64,000 nucleotides of DNA from the NCBI RefSeq assembly GCF_003001695.1, contig NZ_PVYX01000001.1, forward strand, positions 1,054,001 through 1,118,000, read 5' to 3'. This stretch comes from Flagellimonas meridianipacifica (GTDB taxonomy: Bacteria > Bacteroidota > Bacteroidia > Flavobacteriales > Flavobacteriaceae). Positions 45,158 through 53,901 of the stretch are shown piece by piece (the first letter of the stretch is position 1; each line of letters starts with the position of its first letter). The notes beneath the pieces are model-generated. The model was not told where the DNA came from and did no database searches. It worked only from the letters and a program-made list of their open reading frames with translations. Both the position numbers and the translations under genes were made by a program.

Positions 45158-45901
45158 GTGCTGAAACTACTAAAAAATATAGGTCATGTCTTGTATCGAA
45201 TATGGTTCTATTTTTTGGTTGCTATCTTGATTTTTCTTTTCCTTCCTCTACTTTTAGCTACTACGTTTTCAGAAAGGACATACCCTCAGTTTTTTTGGTT
45301 GGCCAGAAATTTTTGGGCAAGGCCCATTATTTATGGAATGGGTTGTTTGCCAAGAATTGAATATCAAGAAAAATTGGAAAAGGGCAAGAGCTATATGTTG
45401 GTTGCTAATCATACTAGCATGCTAGACATTATGTTGATGCTTCTCGTGAGTCAAAACCCCTTTGTTTTTGTAGGAAAAAAAGAGTTGGTAAAAATACCGG
45501 TCTTTGGTTTTTTTTATAAACGTGTGTGCATCATGGTTGATAGAGATGATGTGAAAAGCAGAACAGGAGTGTATCGTCGCGCCCAACGAAGACTAAATCA
45601 GGGCTTAAGTATTTGTATTTTTCCGGAGGGAGGTGTTCCAGATGAATCCGTATTACTCGACACCTTCAAAGACGGAGCTTTTAAAATGGCTATTGCGCAT
45701 AAGATTCCGGTTGTCCCCATTGTTTTCTTGGATAACAAAAAACGATTTTCTTTCACCTTTCTAAGCGGGGGTCCAGGTAGAATGCGAGCCAAAATGCTTC
45801 ATTTTTTTAATACCGATAAGCTAAACGAAGAAGATAAGAAAAAGTTGAATGAAGAAGTTAGACAAGGAATTTTGAGTGAACTTGAGGAGGCAACTCGCTA
45901 G
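45158..45901 (+). CDS. plsC: 1-acyl-sn-glycerol-3-phosphate acyltransferase
   Basis: 247 residues from GTG 45158. An N-terminal membrane helix (~12-35), the acyltransferase H-x4-D box H85-TSML-D90 in ANHTSMLDIM, a following MVDRDD block, and FPEGGVPDES (block III). Converts lysophosphatidate to phosphatidate at the inner membrane. The 3' end overlaps the opposing gene by 4 bases. Confidence 0.92.
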   Translation: MLKLLKNIGHVLYRIWFYFLVAILIFLFLPLLLATTFSERTYPQFFWLARNFWARPIIYGMGCLPRIEYQEKLEKGKSYMLVANHTSMLDIMLMLLVSQNPFVFVGKKELVKIPVFGFFYKRVCIMVDRDDVKSRTGVYRRAQRRLNQGLSICIFPEGGVPDESVLLDTFKDGAFKMAIAHKIPVVPIVFLDNKKRFSFTFLSGGPGRMRAKMLHFFNTDKLNEEDKKKLNEEVRQGILSELEEATR

Positions 45902-47067
45902 TCGGAAATTAGGTTTGGTAGCCTAACCGTAATTTCACCGATTTCTTTGCCTTTGTTTTTTGAAGAGGTAATCTCTTTTTTGATGTTGTAATTTTTTGCC
46001 GCATTCAGTAAATCAATTTGATCTTCCCACTTCATTACATGGGTTCTATACTTAGGCTTGTATTCGACTGCCGATATGATGGCATCGTGGATATATTGTA
46101 TTTTCAGATGGACATATAATTCGGAAATCGTAAAGGCGACGTTCAATTTTTCATTTTTGTGCTGATTGTACATTGCAAATTCAATGAGATTTTCAAATAG
46201 AGTGAGTGTAACTGAAGCAGGAATAACGGCGTTCAGTTTTTTTGAATCCTCATCTACTGTGATTTCATATTCAAACTGGTTGTCATATCGAAGCATCTGC
46301 AGTTTGAGATACCAATTCAGCATCTCTATTTCATCTTTCAATGAAACAGTGTCCAATTCGAGATACTTTAAATTAAAGCGAAGAAGCTTACTAAATAGGG
46401 AAAGATAATCCAATGCAGACTTTTTATTCTCAGAAGTCACGAAATACTGAATGGCGTTAATAACGTTGAAAACAAAATGAGGATGAAGCTGGGAGTTTAG
46501 GGCCTTCAACTTCAGCTCAACCATTTCCTCCTTTATCCTCAGAAGATTTTGTTGTTTTTCAATAAGCGCAACATTGGCCCTAACACTCTTGATTTTTATA
46601 GCACAAATGGAAGCTATAACAGAAAGCATTTTAAGGTGCTGCTCATTGAAAAAGGATTTTTCTGGATGTTCACAGTCTATTACACCGTATATTACTTTTT
46701 CGTAACTAATGGGAACACATATTTCGGAAAGCCTTAAAGCATCATCCACTATATAACGTGAATCTATTGACGTATCCGAAACAATCTCCGGAACCCCGGT
46801 CAAAGCCACAGTTCCCGTTATCCCTTCACCTAAGGGAATTTTAACAGGATTATGGAGTTTTTGGTCCCTAGGATTCTTTGGACCGTAAGCGGATTTTTGT
46901 ACCAGCAGATTGTTCTTTTCATCAACTAAGTAAATGACACAGTCCACAAAACCTAGTTTCGAAATACAATTCTTTGCTAAATCCCAAAGAATGTCTTCCT
47001 CGTTTTCTTTTCCCATTAAGGACTTGGAAAAGTAAACAAGGATATCCTCGAAGCTCTCAGTTTCCAA
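45898..47067 (-). CDS. GAF-domain protein with degenerate LytS-type histidine kinase
   Basis: 389 residues from TTG 47067. GAF domain ~20-160 (LGEGITGTVALTGVPEIVSDTS, CVPISYEKVIYGVIDCEH), a coiled coil ~165-190, then the LytS phosphoacceptor region with H197 in LHPHFVFNVINAIQ. The ATPase part is unlike a working GHKL domain: the N box reads LTLFENLIEF instead of V-E-N-A-x-K-H-G, and no D-x-G-x-G is seen (YIHDAIISAVE in its place). It probably senses a small ligand and signals by contact rather than phosphorylation. No response regulator gene is adjacent. Confidence 0.8.
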   Translation of the reverse strand: METESFEDILVYFSKSLMGKENEEDILWDLAKNCISKLGFVDCVIYLVDEKNNLLVQKSAYGPKNPRDQKLHNPVKIPLGEGITGTVALTGVPEIVSDTSIDSRYIVDDALRLSEICVPISYEKVIYGVIDCEHPEKSFFNEQHLKMLSVIASICAIKIKSVRANVALIEKQQNLLRIKEEMVELKLKALNSQLHPHFVFNVINAIQYFVTSENKKSALDYLSLFSKLLRFNLKYLELDTVSLKDEIEMLNWYLKLQMLRYDNQFEYEITVDEDSKKLNAVIPASVTLTLFENLIEFAMYNQHKNEKLNVAFTISELYVHLKIQYIHDAIISAVEYKPKYRTHVMKWEDQIDLLNAAKNYNIKKEITSSKNKGKEIGEITVRLPNLISD

Positions 47068-47136
47068 AATTATTGATGATTAGGTTGCACAGTCAATTTA
47101 CTAAAAAATTGATGTATAGGGATTCAAAAACGAAAA

Positions 47137-47160
47137 CACCCCACCATAACAGGTGGGGCG
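47137..47160 (-). terminator. Terminator of the sigma/outer-membrane-protein operon
   Basis: Minus-strand stem CCCCACC/GGTGGGG (47139-47158), then TGTTTTCGTTTTTG. Lies ~50 bp after the stop at 47210. A second small perfect hairpin, GATTGTC/GACAATC at 47167-47186, sits between the two. Confidence 0.7.
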
Positions 47161-47209
47161 CTTAGTGATTGTCTAAAGGGACAATCTTCCTAACCAACTT
47201 CTTTAATGC

Positions 47210-48754
47210 CTAAAACTTTAAGCTGACGCCACTGTAAACACCAACAGAGAATGGTCTGAATGGCCCTGCGGTCTCTGAAAAGGTGTTCAGCTGATATTTA
47301 AACATAGGTTCTAGATTTAATTGCACTTTTGGAGAAACTTTGTAGTTGAAGCCTAAACCTACATTGGTGCTAAAATTGATGGAATTGGCATTGTTAGCCT
47401 CTCCTACTTCGGTGACCAATTCATCAGACTCCAATAAAATGGTATCGTCCACAAGGAATAGGGAACTGAACCCGCCAATAATATCAACTCCAAATTTTTT
47501 ATCAATAAGGGCATAGTTAAGCTCCAAAGGAACTTCTATATATCCTAGCTGCTGCACCATTTCTCCACTCAAGGCAGAAGTCTCATTGGATTGTATTTCG
47601 GAGAAATTATCCACAGCTGCCCTGTCAGGAACACTTTTACTGCTTTGAATCACTAAATTCCTGGATGTTTCTGTATAATTAATATTATCAATAAGCTCAT
47701 TGGTAGAACCCTCCAAAGAGGAAGAGAACAAAACTTCGTTGGTATCATAACCGTAATCCACCCGATGTACTCCAGACCTGACCTTTAAGCGTTTTCCCAA
47801 ATTATAAGTCACGGTGAGCCCATAACTTAAATTTACATTGCCTGATTTGGAATTAGAACTAAAATTGGAATGTATTGGCGAGCCTTCTCCTGTTCCTGTA
47901 AAGTACACAGGTGCTACGGAAGGACCTACTGCCCATTTGCTCTCTCTATTTTCAGCTAAAAGCTCTTCTTCATCCTCAGCATTTTTTTCAGCAATAGCAT
48001 CATAAATGGATTTTTTCTCGGGCAACTCTTTTTCAACTTTCTTTTCAATGTCTGCCTGTGCCACTTCACTTTCTTGGCTATTCAAACTTTCTTTACCATC
48101 CTTTTCAAGTATACCCAAGCTTTCCTCTTCTTGCATTTGTTTATCTACTGCAACCACCGCATCTTGGGTTTTGTTTTCAGGATCATCCAAGATTTGATTA
48201 ACGGGATTTTGCGTATTGTTAGCTTCAGAAGTCGAATTAGTGTTTTGGGCAACTGCGGTTTCCAAACTGGAACTGGGGTTTGATTGTTCCTTGCCCTCAG
48301 TCACTTTAGCTTCCTTAACAGATTCATCGGAACTCGCAAGACCGTTTGAGTTGGATTTGTTCAAATTAAGATTTGAGGAACCTTCTTCATCTTCACTTAC
48401 AGATTCATTTACAGAATCTCCTTCTTCCGAAGCAACTGTTGTCTGAGGAGAATTCTTTATTGAATCAATGACTTTGGTTTCAGGAAGAGATTCGTCTTTG
48501 TTTTCTGTATCAACAACCTGAATTTGGTTGTTATTATCCGTTTCTTTTGAGCTATCCAAGGGATTGATGGCAAAGAACAAAATGGCAAAGAGTGCAGCGA
48601 CACCACCCAATTGCCACCAAATGGGAATGACCCGTTTTTTGTTTTTCTTTTTGTCCAACGTGGCCTCAATAGACTTCCAGACGTTATCGTCTGGAGACTC
48701 ATGAAAGTCCTGGAAAGTATCCTTGAACAATTGCTCTAAATTCTTTTTCCCCAT
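47210..48754 (-). CDS. Anti-sigma-like N terminus fused to outer-membrane beta-barrel
   Basis: 514 residues. Residues 1-40 (EQLFKDTFQDFHESPDDNVWKSIEATLDKK) are a cytoplasmic anti-sigma-like segment. One membrane helix follows (~44-62, IWWQLGGVAALFAILFFAI), then a ~230-residue Ser/Glu/Asn-rich low-complexity linker, and from ~285 a barrel-like domain (WAVGPSVAPVYFTG, LSYGLTVTYNLGKRLKVRSG) ending SVGVYSGVSLKF with a terminal Phe. The gene starts 11 bp after the sigma gene, so it is very likely that sigma's regulator. Topology across both membranes is inferred. Confidence 0.78.
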   Translation of the reverse strand: MGKKNLEQLFKDTFQDFHESPDDNVWKSIEATLDKKKNKKRVIPIWWQLGGVAALFAILFFAINPLDSSKETDNNNQIQVVDTENKDESLPETKVIDSIKNSPQTTVASEEGDSVNESVSEDEEGSSNLNLNKSNSNGLASSDESVKEAKVTEGKEQSNPSSSLETAVAQNTNSTSEANNTQNPVNQILDDPENKTQDAVVAVDKQMQEEESLGILEKDGKESLNSQESEVAQADIEKKVEKELPEKKSIYDAIAEKNAEDEEELLAENRESKWAVGPSVAPVYFTGTGEGSPIHSNFSSNSKSGNVNLSYGLTVTYNLGKRLKVRSGVHRVDYGYDTNEVLFSSSLEGSTNELIDNINYTETSRNLVIQSSKSVPDRAAVDNFSEIQSNETSALSGEMVQQLGYIEVPLELNYALIDKKFGVDIIGGFSSLFLVDDTILLESDELVTEVGEANNANSINFSTNVGLGFNYKVSPKVQLNLEPMFKYQLNTFSETAGPFRPFSVGVYSGVSLKF

Positions 48755-48765
48755 TCTTAAATCAT

Positions 48766-49299
48766 TTAAGCAATGTTTATATTTTCTTTTCTAATTTTTT
48801 CTCTCAAAATCATTTTGGCTCTAGCCAAGTTTGATTTTGACGTTCCAGTGGATGTCCCCAACATCTCACTGATTTCCTTATGACTGTAACCGTCCAGTAC
48901 ATATAGGTTGAATGTGATTCTGTATTTATTGGGAAGTTGTTGTATATGACTCAATAGTGCAGATAAGCTCACATCCAACTCCTCCGTATCCAATTCCATC
49001 GAATCCTCACTAATGTTCTCCGAAACCACATCCATAAACTGTTCTTTTCTATATTTCTGAAGAACCGTATTTACGGTAACACGCTTAATCCAACCTTCAA
49101 AAGAACCTTTAAAATTGTACTGTCCAATTTTGTCAAAAATGGTGATGAAACTGTCGTGCAAATTGTCTTCAGCTTCAATTTTATTTCTAGAATACTTAAG
49201 GCACATACCGAAAAGAATACCGGAATATTTCCGGTATAATTCAGCCTGGGCCTTACGTTTTCCGTTTTTACAGTTATGTATTAGTTCCTCAAGATCCAA
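48766..49299 (-). CDS. RNA polymerase sigma-70 factor, ECF type
   Basis: 177 residues from TTG 49299. Region 2 (AELYRKYSGILFGMCLKYSRNKIEAEDNLHDSFITIFD) and region 4 (GYSHKEISEMLGTSTGTSKSNLARAK) are clear. This is the class paired in Bacteroidota with an anti-sigma-like barrel protein. 30 bp upstream on the same strand is a lipoprotein gene; 11 bp downstream is the barrel-fused partner, forming a three-gene unit. Confidence 0.92.
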   Translation of the reverse strand: MDLEELIHNCKNGKRKAQAELYRKYSGILFGMCLKYSRNKIEAEDNLHDSFITIFDKIGQYNFKGSFEGWIKRVTVNTVLQKYRKEQFMDVVSENISEDSMELDTEELDVSLSALLSHIQQLPNKYRITFNLYVLDGYSHKEISEMLGTSTGTSKSNLARAKMILREKIRKENINIA

Positions 49300-49329
49300 A
49301 TGTTGGTCAATTTTGGATTATTGATGTTG

Positions 49330-49764
49330 TCAATTTGTGTCTTCCACCACAGGTACTGTATATTCAATAAAAGCGGCATCTCCAGATTCATTCTCTCCAG
49401 TGTAGAACCTAAATGTATAGGTTCCAGTAAAGATAACATTGAATTCAAAGCTGGCGGTTACTTCTTCCGCCAACTGTGTGCAAGTCTCGTTATCAGTAAT
49501 TACGGAACCGATAACAGTAACATTCCTTTGTGTTTCGGCCACCGTAGCTACATCAAACCCCTCAAAAAAAGTACAGCTATCCGGTCGTAGATAAGTGACT
49601 TCTACTGTGTAGGTCTGATTAAGTTGGAAAGATTCAGGAAGGCTTGCCTCCACTACAGAAAGTGTGGTAAAATGAAAGTTTGGGCCATCATCACTCAAAT
49701 CACATGAAGAGAATGACAATAACAAAAAACCCAAAAGACATCCTAATACTACCTTTTTCATCAT
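49330..49764 (-). CDS. Small lipoprotein of the sigma operon
   Basis: 144 residues from the first ATG of the pair at 49764/49761. Lipobox SFSSC follows a hydrophobic leader (MKKVVLGCLLGFLLLSFSSC). The mature part is beta-strand rich (HFTTLSVVEASLPESFQL, TGTYTFRFYTGENES) with three cysteines, and resembles an extracellular sensor or stalk, but I recognise no family. First gene of the sigma operon, so a stimulus role is inferred. Confidence 0.72.
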   Translation of the reverse strand: MMKKVVLGCLLGFLLLSFSSCDLSDDGPNFHFTTLSVVEASLPESFQLNQTYTVEVTYLRPDSCTFFEGFDVATVAETQRNVTVIGSVITDNETCTQLAEEVTASFEFNVIFTGTYTFRFYTGENESGDAAFIEYTVPVVEDTN

Positions 49765-49843
49765 TAAAATCTTTGTTTTATAGATGTTAAAGGAGAACAA
49801 GGGTTGCGTTTTGTTCCCTATGGTTTAGAGAAAGCAGTAAAAA

Positions 49844-50851
49844 CTATGAATTTACAGTGGCAATTGCCTCTTTGATTTTTCCTTCCAGTTCTTCCGAAAG
49901 TTCCGGATTATCTACCAAAAGTGCCTTTACGGCATCTCTACCTTGCCCAAGTTTAGTATCGCCGTAGCTGAACCATGAACCGCTTTTTTTCACAATTTCA
50001 TAAGCTACACCCAAGTCTAAGACCTCACCTACCTTGGATACTCCTTCTCCATACATAATGTCAAATTCTGCAGTTTTAAAAGGTGGAGCCACTTTGTTTT
50101 TCACCACCTTAACTCGGGTCTTGTTCCCCTGTACGTTTCCATCGGTATCTTTGATTTGGGTAGATCTTCGGATATCCAATCGGACGGAAGCATAAAACTT
50201 GAGTGCATTACCTCCGGTTGTAGTTTCCGGATTGCCGAACATTACTCCAATTTTCTCTCTCAACTGATTGATAAAAATCACGGTACAGTTGGTCTTGCTA
50301 ATTGTTGATGTAAGCTTACGAAGTGCTTGGGACATTAGTCTTGCATGAAGCCCCATCTTTGAATCCCCCATCTCTCCCTCAATTTCACTTTTTGGGGTAA
50401 GAGCTGCTACAGAATCTACAATAACAATATCAATTGCTCCAGAGCGAATAAGGTTATCGGCAATTTCCAGTGCCTGTTCCCCATGGTCAGGCTGCGAAAT
50501 GATTAGATTGTCAATATCCACTCCAAGTTTTTGGGCATAAAACCTATCAAAAGCATGTTCTGCATCAATAAAAGCGGCAATTCCACCATTTTTTTGGGCT
50601 TCCGCAATGGCATGTAGCGTAAGGGTAGTTTTACCTGAAGATTCTGGGCCATAAATTTCAATGACACGACCTCTGGGATAACCTCCCACGCCTAAAGCGA
50701 TGTCCAAACCTAAAGATCCCGATGGAATTACTTCTACATCTTCTACAACACTATCTCCCATCTTCATAACGGCACCCTTTCCATAGGTTTTGTCCAACTT
50801 GTCAAGGGTTAGTTTAAGTGCTTTAAGTTTCGCTTCTTTTTCGCTGCTCAT
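49844..50851 (-). CDS. recA: Recombinase RecA
   Basis: 335 residues. Walker A GPESSGKT (68-75), Walker [12 protein letters not shown], and the L2 region [22 protein letters not shown]. Homologous recombination and SOS co-protease. No LexA-box-like site was evident upstream. Divergent from the RNA candidate region. Confidence 0.97.
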   Translation of the reverse strand: MSSEKEAKLKALKLTLDKLDKTYGKGAVMKMGDSVVEDVEVIPSGSLGLDIALGVGGYPRGRVIEIYGPESSGKTTLTLHAIAEAQKNGGIAAFIDAEHAFDRFYAQKLGVDIDNLIISQPDHGEQALEIADNLIRSGAIDIVIVDSVAALTPKSEIEGEMGDSKMGLHARLMSQALRKLTSTISKTNCTVIFINQLREKIGVMFGNPETTTGGNALKFYASVRLDIRRSTQIKDTDGNVQGNKTRVKVVKNKVAPPFKTAEFDIMYGEGVSKVGEVLDLGVAYEIVKKSGSWFSYGDTKLGQGRDAVKALLVDNPELSEELEGKIKEAIATVNS

Positions 50852-50963
50852 TGTTCTCGTATTTGACGAGCTAAATTACCATTTCTTTTTTCATGGACAA
50901 TGGAGACGCAACCTTTTTGAATTTAAAACATCTTTAGTGTACTAACTCGAATAAACAATATAA

Positions 50964-51073
50964 CGAAGACTTACTTCGGGCAGCACATTTTGAACCGCAA
51001 CTGGGAAATTTGCGCTATGAAAAGAAACCATGTGTAGAGACTCCTTAGCATTATTTAGGGAGTCTTTTTTCTT
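50964..51073 (+). ncRNA. Candidate structured RNA ending in an intrinsic terminator
   Basis: Three nested elements precede the terminator: CGAAG/CTTCG (50964-50968 and 50974-50978), CACAT/ATGTG (50984-50988 and 51030-51034) enclosing CGCAA/TTGCG (50996-51000 and 51010-51014). No ORF longer than a 14-codon one is present, and no upstream plus-strand gene exists to explain the terminator. No upstream promoter box was found. Unnamed; may be an sRNA or a trhO leader element. Confidence 0.35.
51038..51073 (+). terminator. Intrinsic terminator upstream of trhO
   Basis: AGACTCC (51038-51044) pairs with GGAGTCT (51059-51065), followed by TTTTTCTTTT. It points toward trhO but no gene precedes it on this strand. 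Confidence 0.8.
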
Positions 51074-51076
51074 TTA

Positions 51077-51084
51077 TACCTTTG
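51077..51084 (+). promoter_or_regulatory. -7 box of trhO
   Basis: TACCTTTG, an exact TAnnTTTG match immediately after the terminator, 44 bases before the ATG. Confidence 0.6.
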
Positions 51085-51128
51085 CCCTCACTTTGTAACA
51101 TCTCTTTAACTTAAATTATTAGTATAGC

Positions 51129-52160
51129 ATGCAACTGTACAATACGTTAAGTGCAAGGGAGAGAGAGAAACTCATAGAAGACGCCGGTAAGGATAGGCTT
51201 ACCATCTCTTTCTACCAATATGCGCATATAGGAAACACCCAGATTTTTAGAAACCACTTATTCATCCAATGGAATGACTTGGACGTTCTCGGGCGGATTT
51301 ATGTGGCTCATGAAGGAATTAACGCGCAACTTTCGGTGCCCGCAGAAAACTTTCAAGCGTTCAAGGCACATTTGGATAGCATCTCTTTTTTGGAGAACGT
51401 GAGGTTGAATATTGCCATTGAACAGGATAACAAATCCTTTCTGAAGTTAAAGGTTAAGGTCCGAAACAAAATTGTGGCGGATGGCCTAAACGATGACACC
51501 TTTGATGTTACCAACAAGGGTATCCATGTTGGCGCTTCGGAATTCAACAATTTGATTGAAGACCCTAATGTGGTTTTAGTGGATATGCGGAATCATTATG
51601 AAAGTGAGATAGGGCATTTTAAAAATGCCGTAACCCCAGATGTGGATACCTTCCGGGATTCTTTGGACATTATTGAAAACGATTTGGCGGAGCACAAGGA
51701 AGATAAAAAACTGGTTATGTATTGCACAGGTGGAATCCGTTGTGAGAAGGCCAGCGCCTATTACAAACACAAAGGATTCAAAAATGTATACCAGCTCGAA
51801 GGGGGGATTATCGAATATACGCGTCAGGTGAAAGAGCAGAACTTAGAGAATAAATTTTTGGGAAAAAACTTCGTGTTTGACCACAGACGAGGAGAACGTA
51901 TTTCCGATGATGTGATTTCCAATTGTCACCAATGTGGAAAACCATGTGATACTCATGTAAACTGTGCCAATGAAGCATGTCACCTTCTTTTTATTCAATG
52001 TGAAGAGTGTGCAAAAGCCATGAACAATTGCTGTTCAACAGATTGTATGGAAGTTCATGCATTACCTTACGAAGAACAAAAGGCGCTGAGAAAAGGAAAA
52101 CACGCAAGCAATAAAATATTTAGAAAAGGACGTTCAGAGGCCCTGATTTACAAGAAATAA
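51129..52160 (+). CDS. trhO: tRNA uridine(34) hydroxylase TrhO (rhodanese-type)
   Basis: 343 residues. N-terminal acylphosphatase-like part with YVAHEGINAQLSVP, rhodanese domain with active Cys199 in YCTGGIRCEKA, and a Cys-rich tail (CHQCGKPC ... CEECAKAMNNCC) probably binding zinc. TrhO makes 5-hydroxyuridine at tRNA position 34 using O2. Length as usual for the family. Preceded by the promoter box 51077. Confidence 0.94.
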   Translation: MQLYNTLSAREREKLIEDAGKDRLTISFYQYAHIGNTQIFRNHLFIQWNDLDVLGRIYVAHEGINAQLSVPAENFQAFKAHLDSISFLENVRLNIAIEQDNKSFLKLKVKVRNKIVADGLNDDTFDVTNKGIHVGASEFNNLIEDPNVVLVDMRNHYESEIGHFKNAVTPDVDTFRDSLDIIENDLAEHKEDKKLVMYCTGGIRCEKASAYYKHKGFKNVYQLEGGIIEYTRQVKEQNLENKFLGKNFVFDHRRGERISDDVISNCHQCGKPCDTHVNCANEACHLLFIQCEECAKAMNNCCSTDCMEVHALPYEEQKALRKGKHASNKIFRKGRSEALIYKK

Positions 52161-52261
52161 CATTTCCATGCTGTGTCAAATTGTCCTATATTTACATGAA
52201 ATATTTTTATGAACCCTTTTTAAAGAAGCTTGTTAAGTTTCTTTAAATCCAGATATTAAAT

Positions 52262-53419
52262 ATGGCGTGTAGCAGTTGTTCAACCGGTAAGGATGGACAA
52301 CCGCGTGGCTGCAAGAACAACGGAACTTGTGGCACTGATGGTTGTAACAAGCTTACAGTTTTTGATTGGCTTTCCAATATGTCGTTGCCCAACGGACAAA
52401 AACCTTTTGAGTTCGTTGAGGTGCGTTTCAAGAACAGCAGAAAAGAGTTTTTTAGGAATGTAGATAACCTTCCTTTGGTTATTGGTGATATTGTGGCCAC
52501 CCAAGCAAAGTCTGGCCATGATGTGGGAATGGTGACTTTGACCGGCGAGTTGGTTCGGGTGCAAATGAAGAAAAAAAAGGTAGACCCTGAGGATAAGAAC
52601 TTACCTAAAATCTATCGAAAGGCTTCCCAACGCGATATTGATATTTGGCAAAAATGTCGGGATAAAGAAGAAGAAATTAAGAAGCGCTCCCGGGAAATCG
52701 CCATTTCTTTAAAGCTTCAAATGAAGTTGAGCGATGTAGAGTTTCAAGGTGATGGTTCCAAAGCAACATTCTATTACACTGCTGAAGATAGAGTTGATTT
52801 TCGACAATTGATAAAGGATATGGCCAAAGCCTTTGGCATCCGAATTGAGATGCGCCAAATTGGGTATCGACAGGAAGCACAGCGATTAGGAGGAATCGGC
52901 TCTTGTGGAAGAGAACTCTGTTGCTCAACCTGGCTCACCGACTTTAGATCGGTAAGTACGGCATCTGCAAGGTATCAGCAATTAGCGTTGAATCCACAGA
53001 AATTAGCAGGACAGTGCGGTAAGCTGAAGTGCTGTTTGAACTACGAGTTGGACATGTATTTGGAGGCATTGAAAGATTTCCCATCTCAGGACAGTAAACT
53101 TCAAACCAAAAAGGGAATTGCCTTTTGTCAAAAAGCAGACATCTTCAAAGAAACTCTTTGGTTTTCTTATAAGGATGACCCAGCTACTTGGCATGCCTTG
53201 CATAAAGAACAGGTACATGAAATTTTGGAACTCAACAAGAAAAACCAAAAAATCGCCAGTCTAGAGGAATATGCCCAAGATAATGTGAGCGAAGAGAAGC
53301 TGGTATTTGAAAACGTTGTTGGTCAAGACAGTCTTACTCGGTTTGATAGGCCCAAAAAGAAGAAAAAGAGAAGTAAAAAGAATAGAAAAAGCAAACCCAA
53401 AGCCCCTTCCAATGCTTAA
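52262..53419 (+). CDS. ricT: PSP1-domain protein RicT-like
   Basis: 385 residues. Cys-rich start (MACSSCSTGKDGQPRGCKNN...CGTDGC) fits an Fe-S binding site, then the PSP1 domain (LGGIGSCGRELCCSTWLTDF, GQCGKLKCCLNYELDMY). A basic C-terminal tail. In Bacillus RicT is part of the Y complex affecting RNA maturation; in flavobacteria this gene precedes gldH, as here: the gldH ATG overlaps its stop by 8 bases. Confidence 0.88.
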   Translation: MACSSCSTGKDGQPRGCKNNGTCGTDGCNKLTVFDWLSNMSLPNGQKPFEFVEVRFKNSRKEFFRNVDNLPLVIGDIVATQAKSGHDVGMVTLTGELVRVQMKKKKVDPEDKNLPKIYRKASQRDIDIWQKCRDKEEEIKKRSREIAISLKLQMKLSDVEFQGDGSKATFYYTAEDRVDFRQLIKDMAKAFGIRIEMRQIGYRQEAQRLGGIGSCGRELCCSTWLTDFRSVSTASARYQQLALNPQKLAGQCGKLKCCLNYELDMYLEALKDFPSQDSKLQTKKGIAFCQKADIFKETLWFSYKDDPATWHALHKEQVHEILELNKKNQKIASLEEYAQDNVSEEKLVFENVVGQDSLTRFDRPKKKKKRSKKNRKSKPKAPSNA

Positions 53420-53900
53420 TCGAATTCTAATTTGTCTTTGTTTGCTGCTTAGTTTGGTCTCTTGTAACTCTAAACTGGAGTTTTCAAAATTTGAAACTTT
53501 AAAAGAAGGGAGCTGGGCTATGGACAGACCCGTGAATTTTGAGTTTTCTGATTTGGATTCTTTGCAAACACACAATATGTACATAAACATCAGAAATGAT
53601 AATAATTTCGAGTTTAGCAATCTTTTCCTCATTACGGAGTTAGAATATCCAGATGGTAATACACAGAAGGATACCTTGGAATATGCTATGGCGAAACCTA
53701 CTGGAGAATGGCTAGGGAAGGGACTTGGAAGTGTCAAGGAAAGCAAATTATGGTATAGGGAAGGCATCGTTTTTCCGGATTCTGGCGTATATAAAGTAAA
53801 AGTTACCCATGCCATGAGAAAAAATGGGGATATCGATGGCATCCCCGTTTTGGAAGGCATTACAGATATAGGTCTGGAAATTGAAAAAATCTCCCAATAA
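53412..53900 (+). CDS. gldH: Gliding motility lipoprotein GldH
   Basis: 162 residues from ATG 53412, chosen because it starts the signal MLNRILICLCLLLSLVSC with lipid Cys18; longer in-frame starts lie inside ricT. Beta-rich mature part (VNFEFSDLDSLQTHNMYINIR) typical of GldH. Required for gliding in F. johnsoniae. Overlaps ricT by 8 bases and is followed by pbp1A after 1 base, so all three are translationally coupled. Confidence 0.9.
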   Translation: MLNRILICLCLLLSLVSCNSKLEFSKFETLKEGSWAMDRPVNFEFSDLDSLQTHNMYINIRNDNNFEFSNLFLITELEYPDGNTQKDTLEYAMAKPTGEWLGKGLGSVKESKLWYREGIVFPDSGVYKVKVTHAMRKNGDIDGIPVLEGITDIGLEIEKISQ

Positions 53901-53901
53901 A

